From Lycorma delicatula (taxonomy: Eukaryota; Arthropoda; Insecta; Hemiptera; Fulgoridae), in NCBI RefSeq assembly GCF_047948215.1, contig NC_134458.1, positions 146,700,536 to 146,764,535 on the forward strand: 64,000 bases of DNA, written 5' to 3'. The translations under genes and the position numbers were made by a program. Within the stretch, counting starts at the first letter, position 1; every line of letters begins with the position of its first letter. A model generated the notes under the pieces. The model made no database searches and was not told the DNA's origin. It was given only the letters and a program-made list of their open reading frames with translations. Positions 1 through 10,490 of this stretch are shown here, in pieces.

Positions 1-590
1 TACATCCGATTTTATTAACTATGTAAAACTCACACTTCGCGCGAGGTGGCAAGATGATTGGATTGCCACAGTAGATAACAAACTTCGACATGTTAAAGAT
101 ACTTTGTTGCCATGGGATTCCTCCCGCAGGAAAATGCTCTGAAAGGAAGTGGTTCTTTGCCGATAGCGGATAGGACATACGAGAGCTACTCACGGGTACC
201 TGATGTCCAGCAGAAAATGCACAGATATGCGTACGATGTAAGTGCCGCTTGACTGTGCACCACGTTCTTGTGGGTTGCATATTTTATGCGGCCTTGCGTC
301 GTCGTAAATCTAAATTTCCCAGGAATTTTCGTCAAATCCTGGGCAATAATACAGAAGTTTTGGACCGGGTGTTTTCATTTCTCCGAAGTGTTAGTATTTT
401 ACATACTTTTTAATAGTGTTGTTAAATTTTTTTACAGTAGTTTTGTTTTGTATAAATAGTTTTTATTTTGTTTTTAAATTTCTACTTTTAAGTTTTTATT
501 TTGCTTTAATTTTTATTATTAGATTTTAAATTTCATATTTTTGATTTCCGGGTGATGATAACATAAAAATATTTTCGCTCAAAAAACAGT
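1..590 (+). mobile_element. 3' end of an I-like LINE (post-RNase H C-terminus and 3' UTR)
   Basis: Conceptual translation of about 150-330 gives, with frame breaks, CRLRIGHTRATHGY, a Cys/His cluster and LTVHHVLVGCIFYAALRR. This is the C-terminal tail that follows RNase H in I-like and related LINEs. The same protein segment and DNA occur at 27176-27445 (CRLRIGRTRLAHGY, LTVHHILVDCIYYAALRR). The 3' UTR carries GATGATAACATAAAAATATT followed by TTCGCTC at 552-580, matching the hairpin-like GATGATAACGCGAAAGCG plus TTTTTCGCCC at 27735-27765. The reading frame is broken, so this copy is dead. The 5' part lies beyond the window edge. It abuts mariner-derived sequence near 590, which suggests the LINE inserted into, or is joined to, an older mariner copy. 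Confidence 0.72.
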
Positions 591-698
591 CAATCTGTAT
601 GCGTTTTCCGCCCAGAAATTTCTTTAATATTTGGAAAATATGAAAGTCTGATCTGGGCTGTACGGAGGATGGTGCAGTATGTCTATGAAAACGTTTGT
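565..698 (-). pseudogene. mariner copy M1, transposase C-terminal part
   Basis: On the minus strand the sequence encodes, across one frameshift, HHPPYSPD then SDFHIFQILKKFLGGKR. This is the region around the third catalytic Asp of mariner transposases, usually PPYSPDLAPSDFHLF. It ends exactly at the TA (698-699) where the inverted repeat of a second mariner starts. The upstream part of the same gene resumes on the far side at 1671. The frameshift and the loss of the rest make it non-functional. Confidence 0.7.
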
Positions 699-699
699 A

Positions 700-1669
700 C
701 GAGGGGCATTCAATAATTAGAGACAAATTTATTAGGAAAAAAACTGTTTATTTTTACAAAATGAGACTTTTACCACTTTTCAACAAAATCCCCACATTCT
801 GATTTTCATTACCATGTCTGAGTAGTAGACACTGTTTATTGTACGCTGATTTTCCAAATAATCACAAAAGATGACAACTTGGGCATCCCAAAAGACGGTC
901 AACGTGACTCTTCCCGCTGATGCTTGCGTTCTGAATTTCTTTAGTACAAGTGAGCTGGTGTGTTTCCATTCCATGCTTTGTCTTTTGGACTCTGGTTCAA
1001 AATGGTGAACTCAAGGTTCATCACATGTTACAATCTTGTTTAGAAAAGGGTCACCTTTCGTTTTATAGCGTTCTTTCAAGTCTGTACACACTTTGAGTCT
1101 TGTTTCCTTGTGTTAACTCTTTCGGGACCCATCTTGCACATGTTTTGCTGTTCTTGAGCGTGTTACTGATAACGTTATGAACTGTGCTAACACCTACTGC
1201 AACTGTTTTTGCTATATGTTGTACTGTAATACGTAAGTGTTCACGAATAATGTCGTCTCTGCGGGTTTCAAGCGAAGGAGTTGACACTTCAACTGGCCGG
1301 CCAGGACGTTGCTCGTCAGTCACTGAGGTTCAACCGTTTTTGAACTGTTCTACCTACTTATAAAAATTTCCACGGTTCATATAACTTTCACCGTACTGTA
1401 AACTCATTCGAGAAAATATTTTAGCCGGTTTTTCTCCTTCAGAAAGAATAAACCGGTCACTGAACATTGTTCAACTAATGTGGAAACCTCAAGCGGACAC
1501 GCCATCGTTAAATGCAATATTGAGGGTATAAACAAAACAGTTTTCATCCGTCAGCTGTTCTCAGCTTATCCCAGTGATGCCAACCTAAAGTCATGAAAGT
1601 ACAAAACTCCTTCTACAAACTGTTTTATTTGTACATCAATTTGTCTCTTTATTTATCGAATCTCCCCCG
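700..1669 (-). mobile_element. mariner copy M2, internally deleted, inserted into M1
   Basis: The ends are imperfect inverted repeats: CGAGGGGCATTCAATAATTA at 700 against CGGGGGAGATTCGATAAATA on the opposite strand from 1669. Both continue into AGAGACAAATT, and both are flanked by TA (698-699, 1670-1671), the mariner target. The interior on the minus strand encodes a decayed mariner transposase: QYGESYMNRGNFYK and DEQRPGRPVEVSTPS (helix-turn-helix and linker) from about 1470 to 1250, CARWVPKELTQ near 1120, then VTCDE (usual GDE, first catalytic Asp) and FEPESKRQSMEWKH near 1030-960, and SAGRVTLTVFWDAQ after that. The part with the second and third catalytic Asp is missing, and stops and frameshifts are present. 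Length is 970 bp against about 1.3 kb for a full mariner. Confidence 0.8.
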
Positions 1670-1670
1670 T

Positions 1671-1765
1671 AACGTTTAGCAACACGAGGACGCGCGTTAT
1701 TGTGAATCAGACTTCCCCTCCTTTTATTGAATAACCGATACTATTTCCGCGCATTTTATTTGTTC
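1671..1765 (-). pseudogene. mariner copy M1, transposase middle part
   Basis: Read on the minus strand, 1760-1672 gives FNKRRGSLIHNNARPRVAK. This resembles the second catalytic block of mariner transposases (LIHDNARPHVANK). The catalytic Asp of HDN appears as Asn. The reading then jumps over M2 and continues at 698 with VFIDILHHPPYSPD. The two parts were therefore one gene before M2 inserted at a TA. Confidence 0.68.
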
Positions 1766-2213
1766 GTTACATAATACATTTAATTAATACATTTTAATTA
1801 GATATTTATGAATTTATCCAGATAAATACTTTTTTCATTTAAAAACGAATCGAAGATTGAACTTTGTAATCGATGGGGTTAGTAGAATTCTTCTGAAAAA
1901 AAGTCTAAATGGACTTTATAATTTTGGAACTAAGCTACACGTTACAGACCGGTCTATGACACATCACGATCAGGTTGCATTCCAAAAAATCTAGTTTTTT
2001 TCCTTTCTTTTATATATGCAAACAGTTATTTAAAAATACTCTTCGTATTTATTCATTTTATGAAGACGTATCAGCGGGATTACTACATTAAATTTCTTAG
2101 TAAGCTTGGCATGGATTGGTAATTATTTTTGAAAACACGACTACATACTGTAAGGATTTATCTCATGTCGCTTACAATCATTTGGGTTATAATACTTCTT
2201 TTTTTTTTGACGA
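1766..2213. other. AT-rich stretch without recognisable gene
   Basis: AT-rich sequence with short homopolymer runs. I see no coding potential and no clear repeat. It may include further decayed parts of M1. Confidence 0.4.
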
Positions 2214-2345
2214 GTTGGAGGAACCCCATTTACGGGTGCCGAAGCAGTGTCGGACTCGCTAACAGGTTCCGCAAGATGTTATTAATTGCGTATGTATTCC
2301 TGCGCATTACCGACTAAACCTCTACCCCTGGCAACCCACCCCTCC
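2214..2345 (-). repeat. dispersed repeat X, copy 1
   Basis: On the minus strand this contains GTAGAGGTTTAGTCGGTA, CATCTTGCGGAACCTGTTAG and CCCGTAAATGGG. The same blocks in the same order occur at about 36840-36957 on the plus strand, so the two copies are inverted relative to each other. I do not recognise the source element. It is relatively GC-rich and could be part of a larger retroelement. Confidence 0.6.
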
Positions 2346-2705
2346 TGGAAAGCCCTAATAGAGCATTGCTTCAGGACGGGAGTAAATGCCCACACATAGA
2401 ATCGGTCACCACAAGCAAATATCAAAATCCGACCATCACGCAAAACAGCAAAACTCATCAGAATATCAACACTATACCATTCCAAACATAAACATACCGG
2501 ATAGGCACATAGATACCTCACACCCACATACTACATGCACTTACACACTCAAGAACAAACCATACCAACACAGAGACACAGCACATCGCATCGGGTTATA
2601 ATATTAACACTGTCTTATTTTATATTAGTGTAATTTAATTATTAAATTGTATTTGTAATCAAGTAACCTGATTTCTTAACATTTATACTGCTTATTAAGT
2701 ATTTA
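2346..2705. other. non-coding stretch with low-complexity CA-rich part
   Basis: About 2380-2600 is unusually rich in A and C on the plus strand (many ACA, CAC and CCA words). The rest is AT-rich. The short ORFs here are low-complexity and match nothing I know. Confidence 0.4.
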
Positions 2706-3022
2706 GCCCACCGGGCTGGTGTAGTGGTAAACTCGTCGTCGCAAATAACTTGTTTAACAGCTGATTTTCGAAGTCTAAGGTTCTGAGGTTTCAAAACCTA
2801 GTAAAATATAGTTGCTTTTATACGGATTACTAGACAGTGGATGCCGGAGTACTTTGGTGGTTGGAGTTCAATTAATCACACATCTCAGGAATGGTCGGCC
2901 TGAGTCTCTACAAAACTCATTTACATGTCATGCTTATCATCCTCATCTCATTGGGGCCATGGGGGAAGGGTTGCGTATAGTTGAACAGATTGCAACGTAC
3001 ATATTAGGAATAATAAAAAGTT
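2706..3022 (+). repeat. tRNA-derived SINE, family A, tail type 2
   Basis: The head GCCCACCGGGCTGGTGTAGT with GGTAAACTCGTCG is a tRNA-like box A region, and AGGTTCTGAGGTTTCAAAAC stands in for box B. The body has the family-A signature TACTTTGGTGGTTGG, CAATTAATCACACATCTCAG and GAATGGTCGG. The 3' part (CATCTCATTGGGGCCATGGG, TTGAACAGATTGCAACGT) is the second tail type, shared with 37415-37733 and 61002-61306. No clear target-site duplication. Confidence 0.8.
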
Positions 3023-3757
3023 AAATACTAAATAAAAAATCCAAACTTGGTTTTCCGTATTGTTATTAAATTTGGTTTTCTTTTATTGAATAATCAGTTA
3101 ATACATTTATGTACGTAAGTAGTAGGGTGTAATTTCCTCTTTTTTTTATGAAGTATTTTATGTGTTATACATTATAATAATAATTACATTCTTAAGAAGC
3201 TGTAACGTAGATTACAACATAATAATTTGTATGTATGAGTTTTAATTAAATTTGTCATAAATATTAATTCTATTTGAAGGTCATGGATAAAATGTGTGTA
3301 CTTGAATTTATGTTGGTTGATTAACAATCGACAATAAATTAAATATACTTGCTGAATTTAAATCCGTGAATTTAGAGAGTGTACTTTACAGTTATTATTC
3401 TGTTATTTAATGTAACATAAACGTGTGTATTTTATATTGGTGAAAAACAAGTGAATAACAGGGTAAAATTGGAAAGAAATGATAGGGATTGAAAGTTATC
3501 CTAAAAATTATACCCGGAAATAATTCCAACCGTCAATTAAAATATGTTTTAAAAACATACTCTAGCTTACATAATAAGTCTTAACAATATTCAAGGTTAA
3601 ATTCAGCTTGTTTATACTTTTTTTGGTTGTTCCGTTGAATATTTAAGAATTTATAAATAGATTGTGGTTATTAAGTCTTAACTGTTTTAAGGCAAGATTT
3701 AGAGAAATGAAGTGTTCCACAAGTTCACCAACTGGGAATGTAACGAAATGAAGAAAT

Positions 3758-3800
3758 ATTCGATGTACAGTTAATGTTAACGGTGTTTCTTCTTCATCGA
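3758..3800. repeat. short palindromic repeat, copy 1
   Basis: ATTCGATGTACAGTTAATGT followed by TAACGGTGTTTCTTC. It shares the first block with 4269-4290, and GGTGTTTCTTC is the reverse complement of GAAGAAACACC at 4298-4308. The two copies are related in both orientations. Confidence 0.5.
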
Positions 3801-4268
3801 GCTGCAATGTGTAGAAGAGGTTAACTTGATAATATCTGAAAGCGTATGAGATGAAATATTTTGGAGTTTGTTTTTATTCACCGTCGATTGAAGCATGACA
3901 AATTGTAGTGAAGTCGTTAGTTAGTTATCCAAATTTTTATTTTGTGACCAGTCTTCATTTCACTTTACATTGCGTTTTTTTATGTGCTGGATTCCCTTTT
4001 TATTAATTAAAACTTTCTTTTGTGAAATTGATCCTTTTCTTCTCTCTTCGTTTCTTTTCGCTTTGCCTAATCGGAAAAACACATCCCGTAATGGTTCTAT
4101 GATTTTCCATTTTATAATGCAGAAATTGTATAACTTGACTTTGTTAATATATTTTGGTGTGTAAATTACATCAATAAAAAAGGCTGACAACAAAGTTTTA
4201 ATACTTACCTAACATTATTTATTTATTCTTATATAGCGGAAAAATAACCTGCCAATGAAGAAAAAAAA

Positions 4269-4324
4269 ATTCGATGTACAGTTTATGTTAGCGATGTGAA
4301 GAAACACCGCTAACATAATAAACT
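4269..4324. repeat. short palindromic repeat, copy 2 (hairpin)
   Basis: ATTCGATGTACAGTTTATGT, then TAGCG, a loop with GTGAAGAAACAC, then CGCTAACAT and AATAAAC. ATGTTAGCG and CGCTAACAT form a 9-bp stem. This may be a remnant of a small foldback element. Confidence 0.5.
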
Positions 4325-4462
4325 CCGCTGATTTTTTATGATTACCATTAAAATAATCTCCTTACAGCATAGGTCTAGAGCACTGTTCTACAAAGTTGGT
4401 TCGCGTACCCCAGGGAGTACGCCAGAGAAGTGGTATAAATAATAAATAATTTGATTTTTACT

Positions 4463-4493
4463 ACACACGCGCGCGCGCGCACACACACACACG
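4463..4493. repeat. mixed (CG)n/(CA)n microsatellite
   Basis: A run of alternating purine-pyrimidine: ACACACGC, a CG tract, then a CA tract. Such tracts can adopt Z-DNA, but nothing here shows a function. Confidence 0.9.
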
Positions 4494-5691
4494 TATTGTA
4501 TTATATGGAGTATAACTTATAATTATTTCCGTCTTTTATCAGTGGTACGCGATCAAAAAAGTTTACCCCAGTACCCCAGAAAAGTAAAAATAAACTCCTC
4601 AAAAAAAGTAAATAAATAAAAATTTAATAAGTCTTAAAATTTTAGCAAAAAGACCCATTCTCCAGTTCAGTTACGCTAGATTTTTCATAACTCTTTAGTT
4701 TTAAAGTCATTTTCAAAACTAGTGGACGGTCGCAAATTTTTATCTAATATAATTTCCAACGGTTGAAATTGTCAATTGACGTAATAAAAACAAAAAGGAA
4801 TTCATCAAAAGGTAATTTTCAGTTGGAGATATTAGATCATATCTCTAAAGAAGAAATGTGCAACAGCGTTTTTAAATATGGAAATCGTCAACCACTATAA
4901 CAGGGATTATGCTTAAAAAGTTTTAAGATATTTTCGTTGTAAAAACAAAGTTTGAGTCACAACAAATTTTTGTAGATTTATGAGAAAATTATTCATACTT
5001 GAAAATGACTCGTATATTCTTAATTTTATATAAACATATGTGTTAATTAAAATAGTCTTGCAGCTATTTCTAACACTTCATGGTGTATTTTTTTAAAAAT
5101 TAACACATTACCTAGTTTAGAAATCATTCAACATTTCGCCTTTTTGCAATAATTTTAAAACTTTTTTTTTTATTTGGTTTATTAATATTATTTTGCAATA
5201 AAATTTATTAATTTTTCCTTCTTTTATATTATTTATAGATTACATTTTTAACCTGTTTTAAGGGATCTTGTCCATAGCAGAACTTGTAACGAATAAAATT
5301 TCTTGTAATAAGCAGTGTTCAATAAGCGAAAAATTATTTCATGATTTGTTTTAACTTTAATTTGATGAATTTTTTTCTATTATCATTATTATTTAATTTC
5401 TGATATACGTGATTAAACAAAAGAGTCTTTCATAATTTTTTTTAACATTTAACTTAATTTTTTTTTTTACTGAAGATAATTTTTTGTATGAAAAAATTAA
5501 TTATTAACTTTTTTTTATAGGAGTTTGCTATTTAATATTAATTTTAAAAAATGACGCATTTTATATGAATCTCTTTATTCTAATGATTGTTATTTATTCT
5601 AATTAGAATTTATTTTTTAATTTTTTTTTTCATTAGCGTAAAATTTACGTCACACAGTGTTTGCTTTTTATTACTGTGTCGTTACTTTTTT

Positions 5692-6536
5692 ACTTCCTTG
5701 TATGAAGTGAAGGAAGTATTGTGATCGCGAAAAATTTTGGTTTTAAAATTTCAATGGAAATATACAGCACAAAATCAAAATAATTTGAATTTTGGACTTT
5801 TTCTTAATTGCAGTAATAAGCCCTCATTGAGAGCTTTTCAACGATATATCATAAGTGGTAGTTATTTTCATTGGTTCCAAAGTTATAACCAAATGAAATT
5901 TTAATTAACGAAATATTCGAATCTTACAAAGGAAAGGCACATCGGTTCGAATCCTACTTCATATACACGTATTTTTTCTTAACTTTTTTTTAATTTAAAT
6001 ATATTGATTTATTAATAATTATGAACCTCTGATTGCTAAAAAAGTTTTACAATAAATACTAATTCAATAATAGCAATAAAAACAAATGAAAAAAAATCAA
6101 AAGTTATTAGTGAAATAAAATTTTATGTACTTTTCATTTTAATTCAAACAATTTTACAAAGGTTAATAATTATTAATAAATCGATATATTTAAATTAAAA
6201 AAAAAAAGTTAAAAGAAATATATGTATATGAAATCAATCTGATTCGAACCGATATGTCCATGGTACGGATCCGACACGTTCTCACTTACACCACATAACT
6301 ACTTGAGCGACGTGAAACAAAATTAATATATAAAGTGCTGATACGGACACCACAAAAAAATGTTATGCATTGTGGTGTCCACCACAATGAAATTTTGTAA
6401 CTGTCCACTTTATTAAAGAATTGGAAGATCATGAATGTCTCACTTTCAAATGAAATAGGTTTAAATGAAGTGCAGCAAAAAATGGGTATATGTAATTAAT
6501 TTGGCGTAGAAGGAAGTTATGTGGTGTCCACATTAG
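5692..6536 (+). repeat. dispersed repeat family B, copy 1 (rearranged)
   Basis: Starts with ACTTCCTTGTATGAAGTGAA and GGAAGTATTGTGATCGCG, and ends with GGCGTAGAAGGAAGT and GTGGTGTCCACAT. The same start, end and interior (AAGCCCTCATTGAGAGC, CGATATATCATAAGTGGTA, ATTTTCATTGGTTCC, GGCACATCGGTTCGAATCC) occur at 13553 and 60319. The ends are short inverted repeats (ACTTCCTTGTACG/CGTACAAGGAAGT in copy 2). This copy lacks part of the left interior and carries an extra inverted segment (6168-6380). No long ORF. It looks like a non-autonomous element of unknown class. Confidence 0.75.
6168..6380 (-). repeat. inverted segment inside family B copy 1, with tRNA-like promoter motif
   Basis: The reverse complement of about 6168-6256 repeats 5938-6040 (CGGTTCGAATC..., then TTCATATACA, then TTTATTAATAATTAT), making a foldback with arms of about 90-100 bp. 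Further on, the minus strand (6312-6240) reads GTGGTGTAAGTGAGAACG and later ATCGGTTCGAATCAGA, close to the A and B boxes of a Pol III promoter. GGACACCAC (6345-6353) and GTGGTGTCC (6372-6380) form a 9-bp hairpin made of two family-B ends. Confidence 0.6.
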
Positions 6537-8959
6537 ACTTTTTACATTTGTTTTATTATGCACATTCACAAATTCAATTTTTTTTTAATAATAATTTTAC
6601 TGTTGGGTTTTGTCGTTGTTTGAGTCTTAAGTCGATTACATGTAATTTTGTTATTTTCATTATTAAAATATATTTATACATTATTTTGTATGCACTAATT
6701 ATTTATACAGCTTTTTTTTTAAATATATTGTCGTGTGTTCGCGGCTCGATCAGGATATTGACAGACTAACAAACAAACAATTTCTTATAAATACAATTAT
6801 TACTCTAGATACATATAAACAAAACAATTAATAAAAATAGTAATTACAGTAACAACAATAATAATAATAATGTCAATACGTATACATAACACAAAATAAT
6901 AATTCAAATAAGGACAAGATTTGTTTAATTACAATTAAATTGTAAAAACCGGAATATAGTCCAGTTTACTAAAAACATTATAATGACCGCTAGAACCTAA
7001 TATTGCATTAACAATAAGATAATACTAGAAAAGTTCATACAATTCAATTTTCTGCAGGTATTACTACTTTTACTGTTTACAATAGAACTATACTACACTT
7101 CATTAATTAGAATACTGTCACTTTCACTATTGTTTACCAATAATTCACCGAACAACTTCCTGCATTCACCCACTTTCCATGCTGGAATACTTGCGGCGTA
7201 CTCTTAACTCGTTACCATGCGCTTACTGATATCGTCATCACCGAAACCGCGTCGAACTCAGGCTTGCGAAACTACTCTGTTATCCCAACCATGCCGAACT
7301 ACTGACTCTCTTCGCCGGTCCCTGACAGTAGTTTTATCCCCTGGCCTGTAGAACCAGTACCCGCCTCATCCCTTTATTGTTGAAGCGTAATAATTTTCAT
7401 CATCCTCGCCCTAACGTTTTTCTGTAAATTCTTATTCCGGTCGTAGCTTTTCTGGTCGAACAACAGCTGTTGGAAGTGTTATTATCCCTATTACAAAGAA
7501 CAGACTGTTAACGGATCTGTTACTCTGAGAAAAGGATGCCATTTAGTTCTTTTTGGATTCTTCTTTTCATTATTATCTGTTTCTTCTTAATTGGAAGAAA
7601 TCCGTTTCCTGTCTCGTTTTACTATTCTTGTTACAATATGTTTTTTCTTGTTCTTCGGGGCTCTTTTTAACAATAGATAAATAATGAAATCCTTCATGTG
7701 TCTTTTTTTAATTAAATTGTAATTTTTTTTTTAAATTTATCTTTCATTATTTTCTTAAAATAATAATAAAAATCGATTTTCATTAAATCATGAATATTGT
7801 GCAATTCAGGTGGAGAAAATCGCTTTGTACTTTTACAATTGTAATTTTCTTTTATTATTTGTTTCCTTTTCAAAACTGAACTTAAAATTTCCTTTTTTGT
7901 ATTCGATGAAGCGATGTATTCAAAATATATTTTTTTTAAATTAATGTCTTTTATACGTGTAAAAATAAATGATCATGTTAATAATATAAAATTATAGAGA
8001 AACTTGGAAACGGGGGGTTAATAAATTTTAGCGCTTGTTAAAATCGGTAAAAATACTTTAAAATTCAGAGTAAATCGTGTTACACTTTTTTTTAAATGTA
8101 GACCCAAAACATTTTTCTTTTTATTATTTTATTGAGAATTCTTAACCTAGAAAAATTCAAGGAACCTTAAAAAAAATAAAAAATATTAATCCTGTTTATT
8201 TTTCTACGTTTAATAATGTTTGTATTTTATGTATAATTCGTTCGAAACTTTACAATGTTTTGTTATGTAGTTTTAATTACGTCAAATACTGATTTATTAT
8301 CTTTAGCTTGCAACACGTGTTATTGTTTCTCTCTCTCTCCCATCCACATATCATTTGTATGAATTGATAATAGATTTTATTATATATATATATATTTTAA
8401 TAGCAATCAAAATGATACAAATAAATTTTTCTTTTTTATTGAAATTTTATTGAATTTTATAAGTATAGGCTGCATTATGAAAAACTATAAAAGAATATAA
8501 TTAATATTTTATTCTACGCTTACCATTTATCTTGATAATTTCAAAACATAGCAGTTAGTTAATTAATCCTTTTATAAGTATTCCTTTATTAAACGTATAA
8601 TACAAATCTTTAAATAACTATTTACTTTTTGAAGTGACTGTGAATTTTTTCTATAAAATGACCAAGACTCCTGGCATTTATAATGGATACTATTCTTTCT
8701 TTCACAGATCTTTCTTCCATTAGTTGTTAATTAAAATTATGGAATAATCTATGTACTTACTGTAAACATTATTTAAATTTAGGGTTTCTTGGATTCACCC
8801 CTGAAATTATTATAATATTGTAGTTTACTTAATTGTAACTTAATAGTTCTGTTAACAGTAGACCTCGCTTATTTTGTACTGAATTTAATTAATTAAGTTC
8901 TACAAGAAAATTGAATTAAATTATGCAACAAAAAATGTCCGCTGTATTAGTTGTGCTGG
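6537..8959. other. AT-rich anonymous DNA with a GC-richer patch
   Basis: Mostly AT-rich with homopolymer runs. About 7140-7370 is noticeably richer in C and G (CACCGAAACCGCGTCGAAC, CTCTTCGCCGGTCCCTGAC), possibly a piece of a retroelement. I could not tie it to any family or find its partner in the window. A short (TA)n tract lies at about 8379-8394. Confidence 0.4.
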
Positions 8960-9800
8960 GTGTTCTGTAAGATGTTCGCCAAATTTAAGGAACTGATTTA
9001 AAGATCTCGCTTCGTTTTCCCCTCTAACTTCCATTTTGTGTGTGTGTTTTTTTTTTCAATAAAAATGTATATCTTAAGAACGGATTAAGGATATTTCAAT
9101 GAAAGTTGTATATCCAAAATAGATCATTTTGAAAAGTCCAAAATGGCGGGCAATTAAATAGATTCATCATTAATAGTTCTGTAAATGTTAGTTTTTTTGG
9201 ATACAATTTTTAGCTTTTATAGCGAACAAAATACAACCATATTTGTTCAAATCGCTGAAAAATTGCTGAGATATAGCCAAAATTGTTAAAATGAATCGCA
9301 AAACTTTTACAAACACACAAATTTGTGCCCGTTTTCATCTTCTTCACTAACTGAGTTGATAATAATAATAATAAAACAGGCAACAATTGTCAGACTACAT
9401 TATTTTTGCACTCCACTTTAAACAATTTCAGTCGTACCTCAGCTGTTTACAGTCGATTTTAACAGATGAGATTGCATGTTGTTGAAATTAAAAGAATTAA
9501 CATTTTATATAAAAGCATAATTACGTAAAACTGATACGTCTTATGGAACTATTAATAATTAAAAATAATTATTGGCCGCCATTTTTGAATTTTTAAAGCT
9601 TTAAATTTATTTATTCTGTAGAAGATGTTGTTGGGTACTTGTACACGAAATTTCATTGAAATACCCCATTCGGTTCTTAAGATGGAATTTTTTATTGGAA
9701 AAAAAAAAAGGCTGATGAGGGGAAAATGAAGCGACATAGGGCGTTTGGCTACATGAACGTTTTTATGTATTTTGATGTCCTAAATCCATCAGGTCCTTGT
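8960..9800. mobile_element. degenerate foldback element F, copy 1
   Basis: The left end (about 8990-9140: CGCTTCGTTTTCCCCTC, CAATAAAAATGTATATCTTA, AGAACGGATT, ATATTTCAATGAAAGTTG, AAAATGGCGGGCAATTA) reappears as the reverse complement of the right end (about 9735-9560: CGCTTCATTTTCCCCTC, CCAATAAAAAATTCCATCTT, AAGAACCGAA, TATTTCAATGAAATTTCG, AAAATGGCGGCCAATAATT). The arms are about 170-180 bp and clearly diverged. The interior is AT-rich without coding. A second partial copy of its right part lies at 62190-62520. Confidence 0.65.
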
Positions 9801-9897
9801 GTTTGCTAACACCTCCGGGGACGCTCCGTGTATTAAGCACTCTTTCCAGGACCATGGCTTCACCGATCGACGACTGTCGCGTAGTTATTACCACACT

Positions 9898-10105
9898 ATA
9901 GCGGGCGGCGTATAGCTGTGCACATTGCGTACGAGAGAGATAGACTATAGGACGGGTGAACAGTTAGGTAGTCATTTCTTTACGAAAATATTCGTTTAGC
10001 TCCGTTTACTTACATAGTATACAGTACATTGTCATTGTTCAGGATAGTAAATATCGCGGTCAGCCAGCCGTCAGCCTATGTGCACAGCAATACGCCGCCC
10101 GCTAT
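9898..10105. mobile_element. 208-bp MITE with 28-bp terminal inverted repeats
   Basis: The left end ATAGCGGGCGGCGTATAGCT continues with GTGCACA. The right end TGTGCACAGCAATACGCCGC continues with CCGCTAT, the reverse complement apart from two bases. Both sides are flanked by ACT (9895-9897, 10106-10108), consistent with a 3-bp target-site duplication. There is no coding capacity, so an autonomous partner elsewhere must have moved it. A 3-bp duplication is seen in PIF/Harbinger elements, but ACT is not their usual TWA, so the superfamily is open. Confidence 0.8.
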
Positions 10106-10394
10106 ACTATATCTCAAATTTGTTTCTGCATTAAATTTTTTTATTGTTTGTATTTTTTAATTATGGTTAATTACATTTATGTATAATAAAGTTAATGTTT
10201 TGCAAAAACAAAAAAAAAAATTTAACTGTTACGTTGTTTTAACTGTTTTGTTTAGGTTGTTTTAACTGAACACTTTCATTTTACTAACTACATAATCTTA
10301 TTAAGAATATCTTTTTTCCCGTTTTTCTTTGAATTGTAATTTTATTTTAACTTTTTTTTTTCTTGATGAATAATTCACTACTTAAGCTCGAAAT

Positions 10395-10490
10395 TTGTGC
10401 GTGGAAAGATGAAATAAAACTTTTAGCGTATAAAAATCTATGCTTTGTCGGTATTCGAACCCGGGACCTCCAGATTCAATTTGGTTTTTT
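10395..10490 (-). repeat. tRNA-derived SINE remnant, family C, copy 1
   Basis: On the minus strand TCTGGAGGTCCCGGGTTCGA and ATACCGAC form a good box B, followed by TTTTTATACGC and TAAAAGTTTTATTTCATC. A related segment (TTGGTTCAAATACC, ATTATACGCTACAAAATTC) lies at 29119-29205, also on the minus strand. Box A is not recognisable. Confidence 0.5.

Larger units (their letters stand above)
3023..5691. other. AT-rich anonymous DNA
   Basis: About 2.7 kb of AT-rich sequence. Within it I can support only a mixed CG/CA microsatellite at 4463-4493 and a pair of short palindromic repeats (3758-3800, 4269-4324). No ORF here has a plausible composition. The 77-aa minus-strand ORF at 3960-4193 is lysine-rich, AT-driven and matches nothing I know. 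Confidence 0.45.

Noticed and set aside
7140..7370. GC-richer patch that might be an LTR or gene fragment
   Set aside because: No second copy in the window, no ORF, no recognisable motif.
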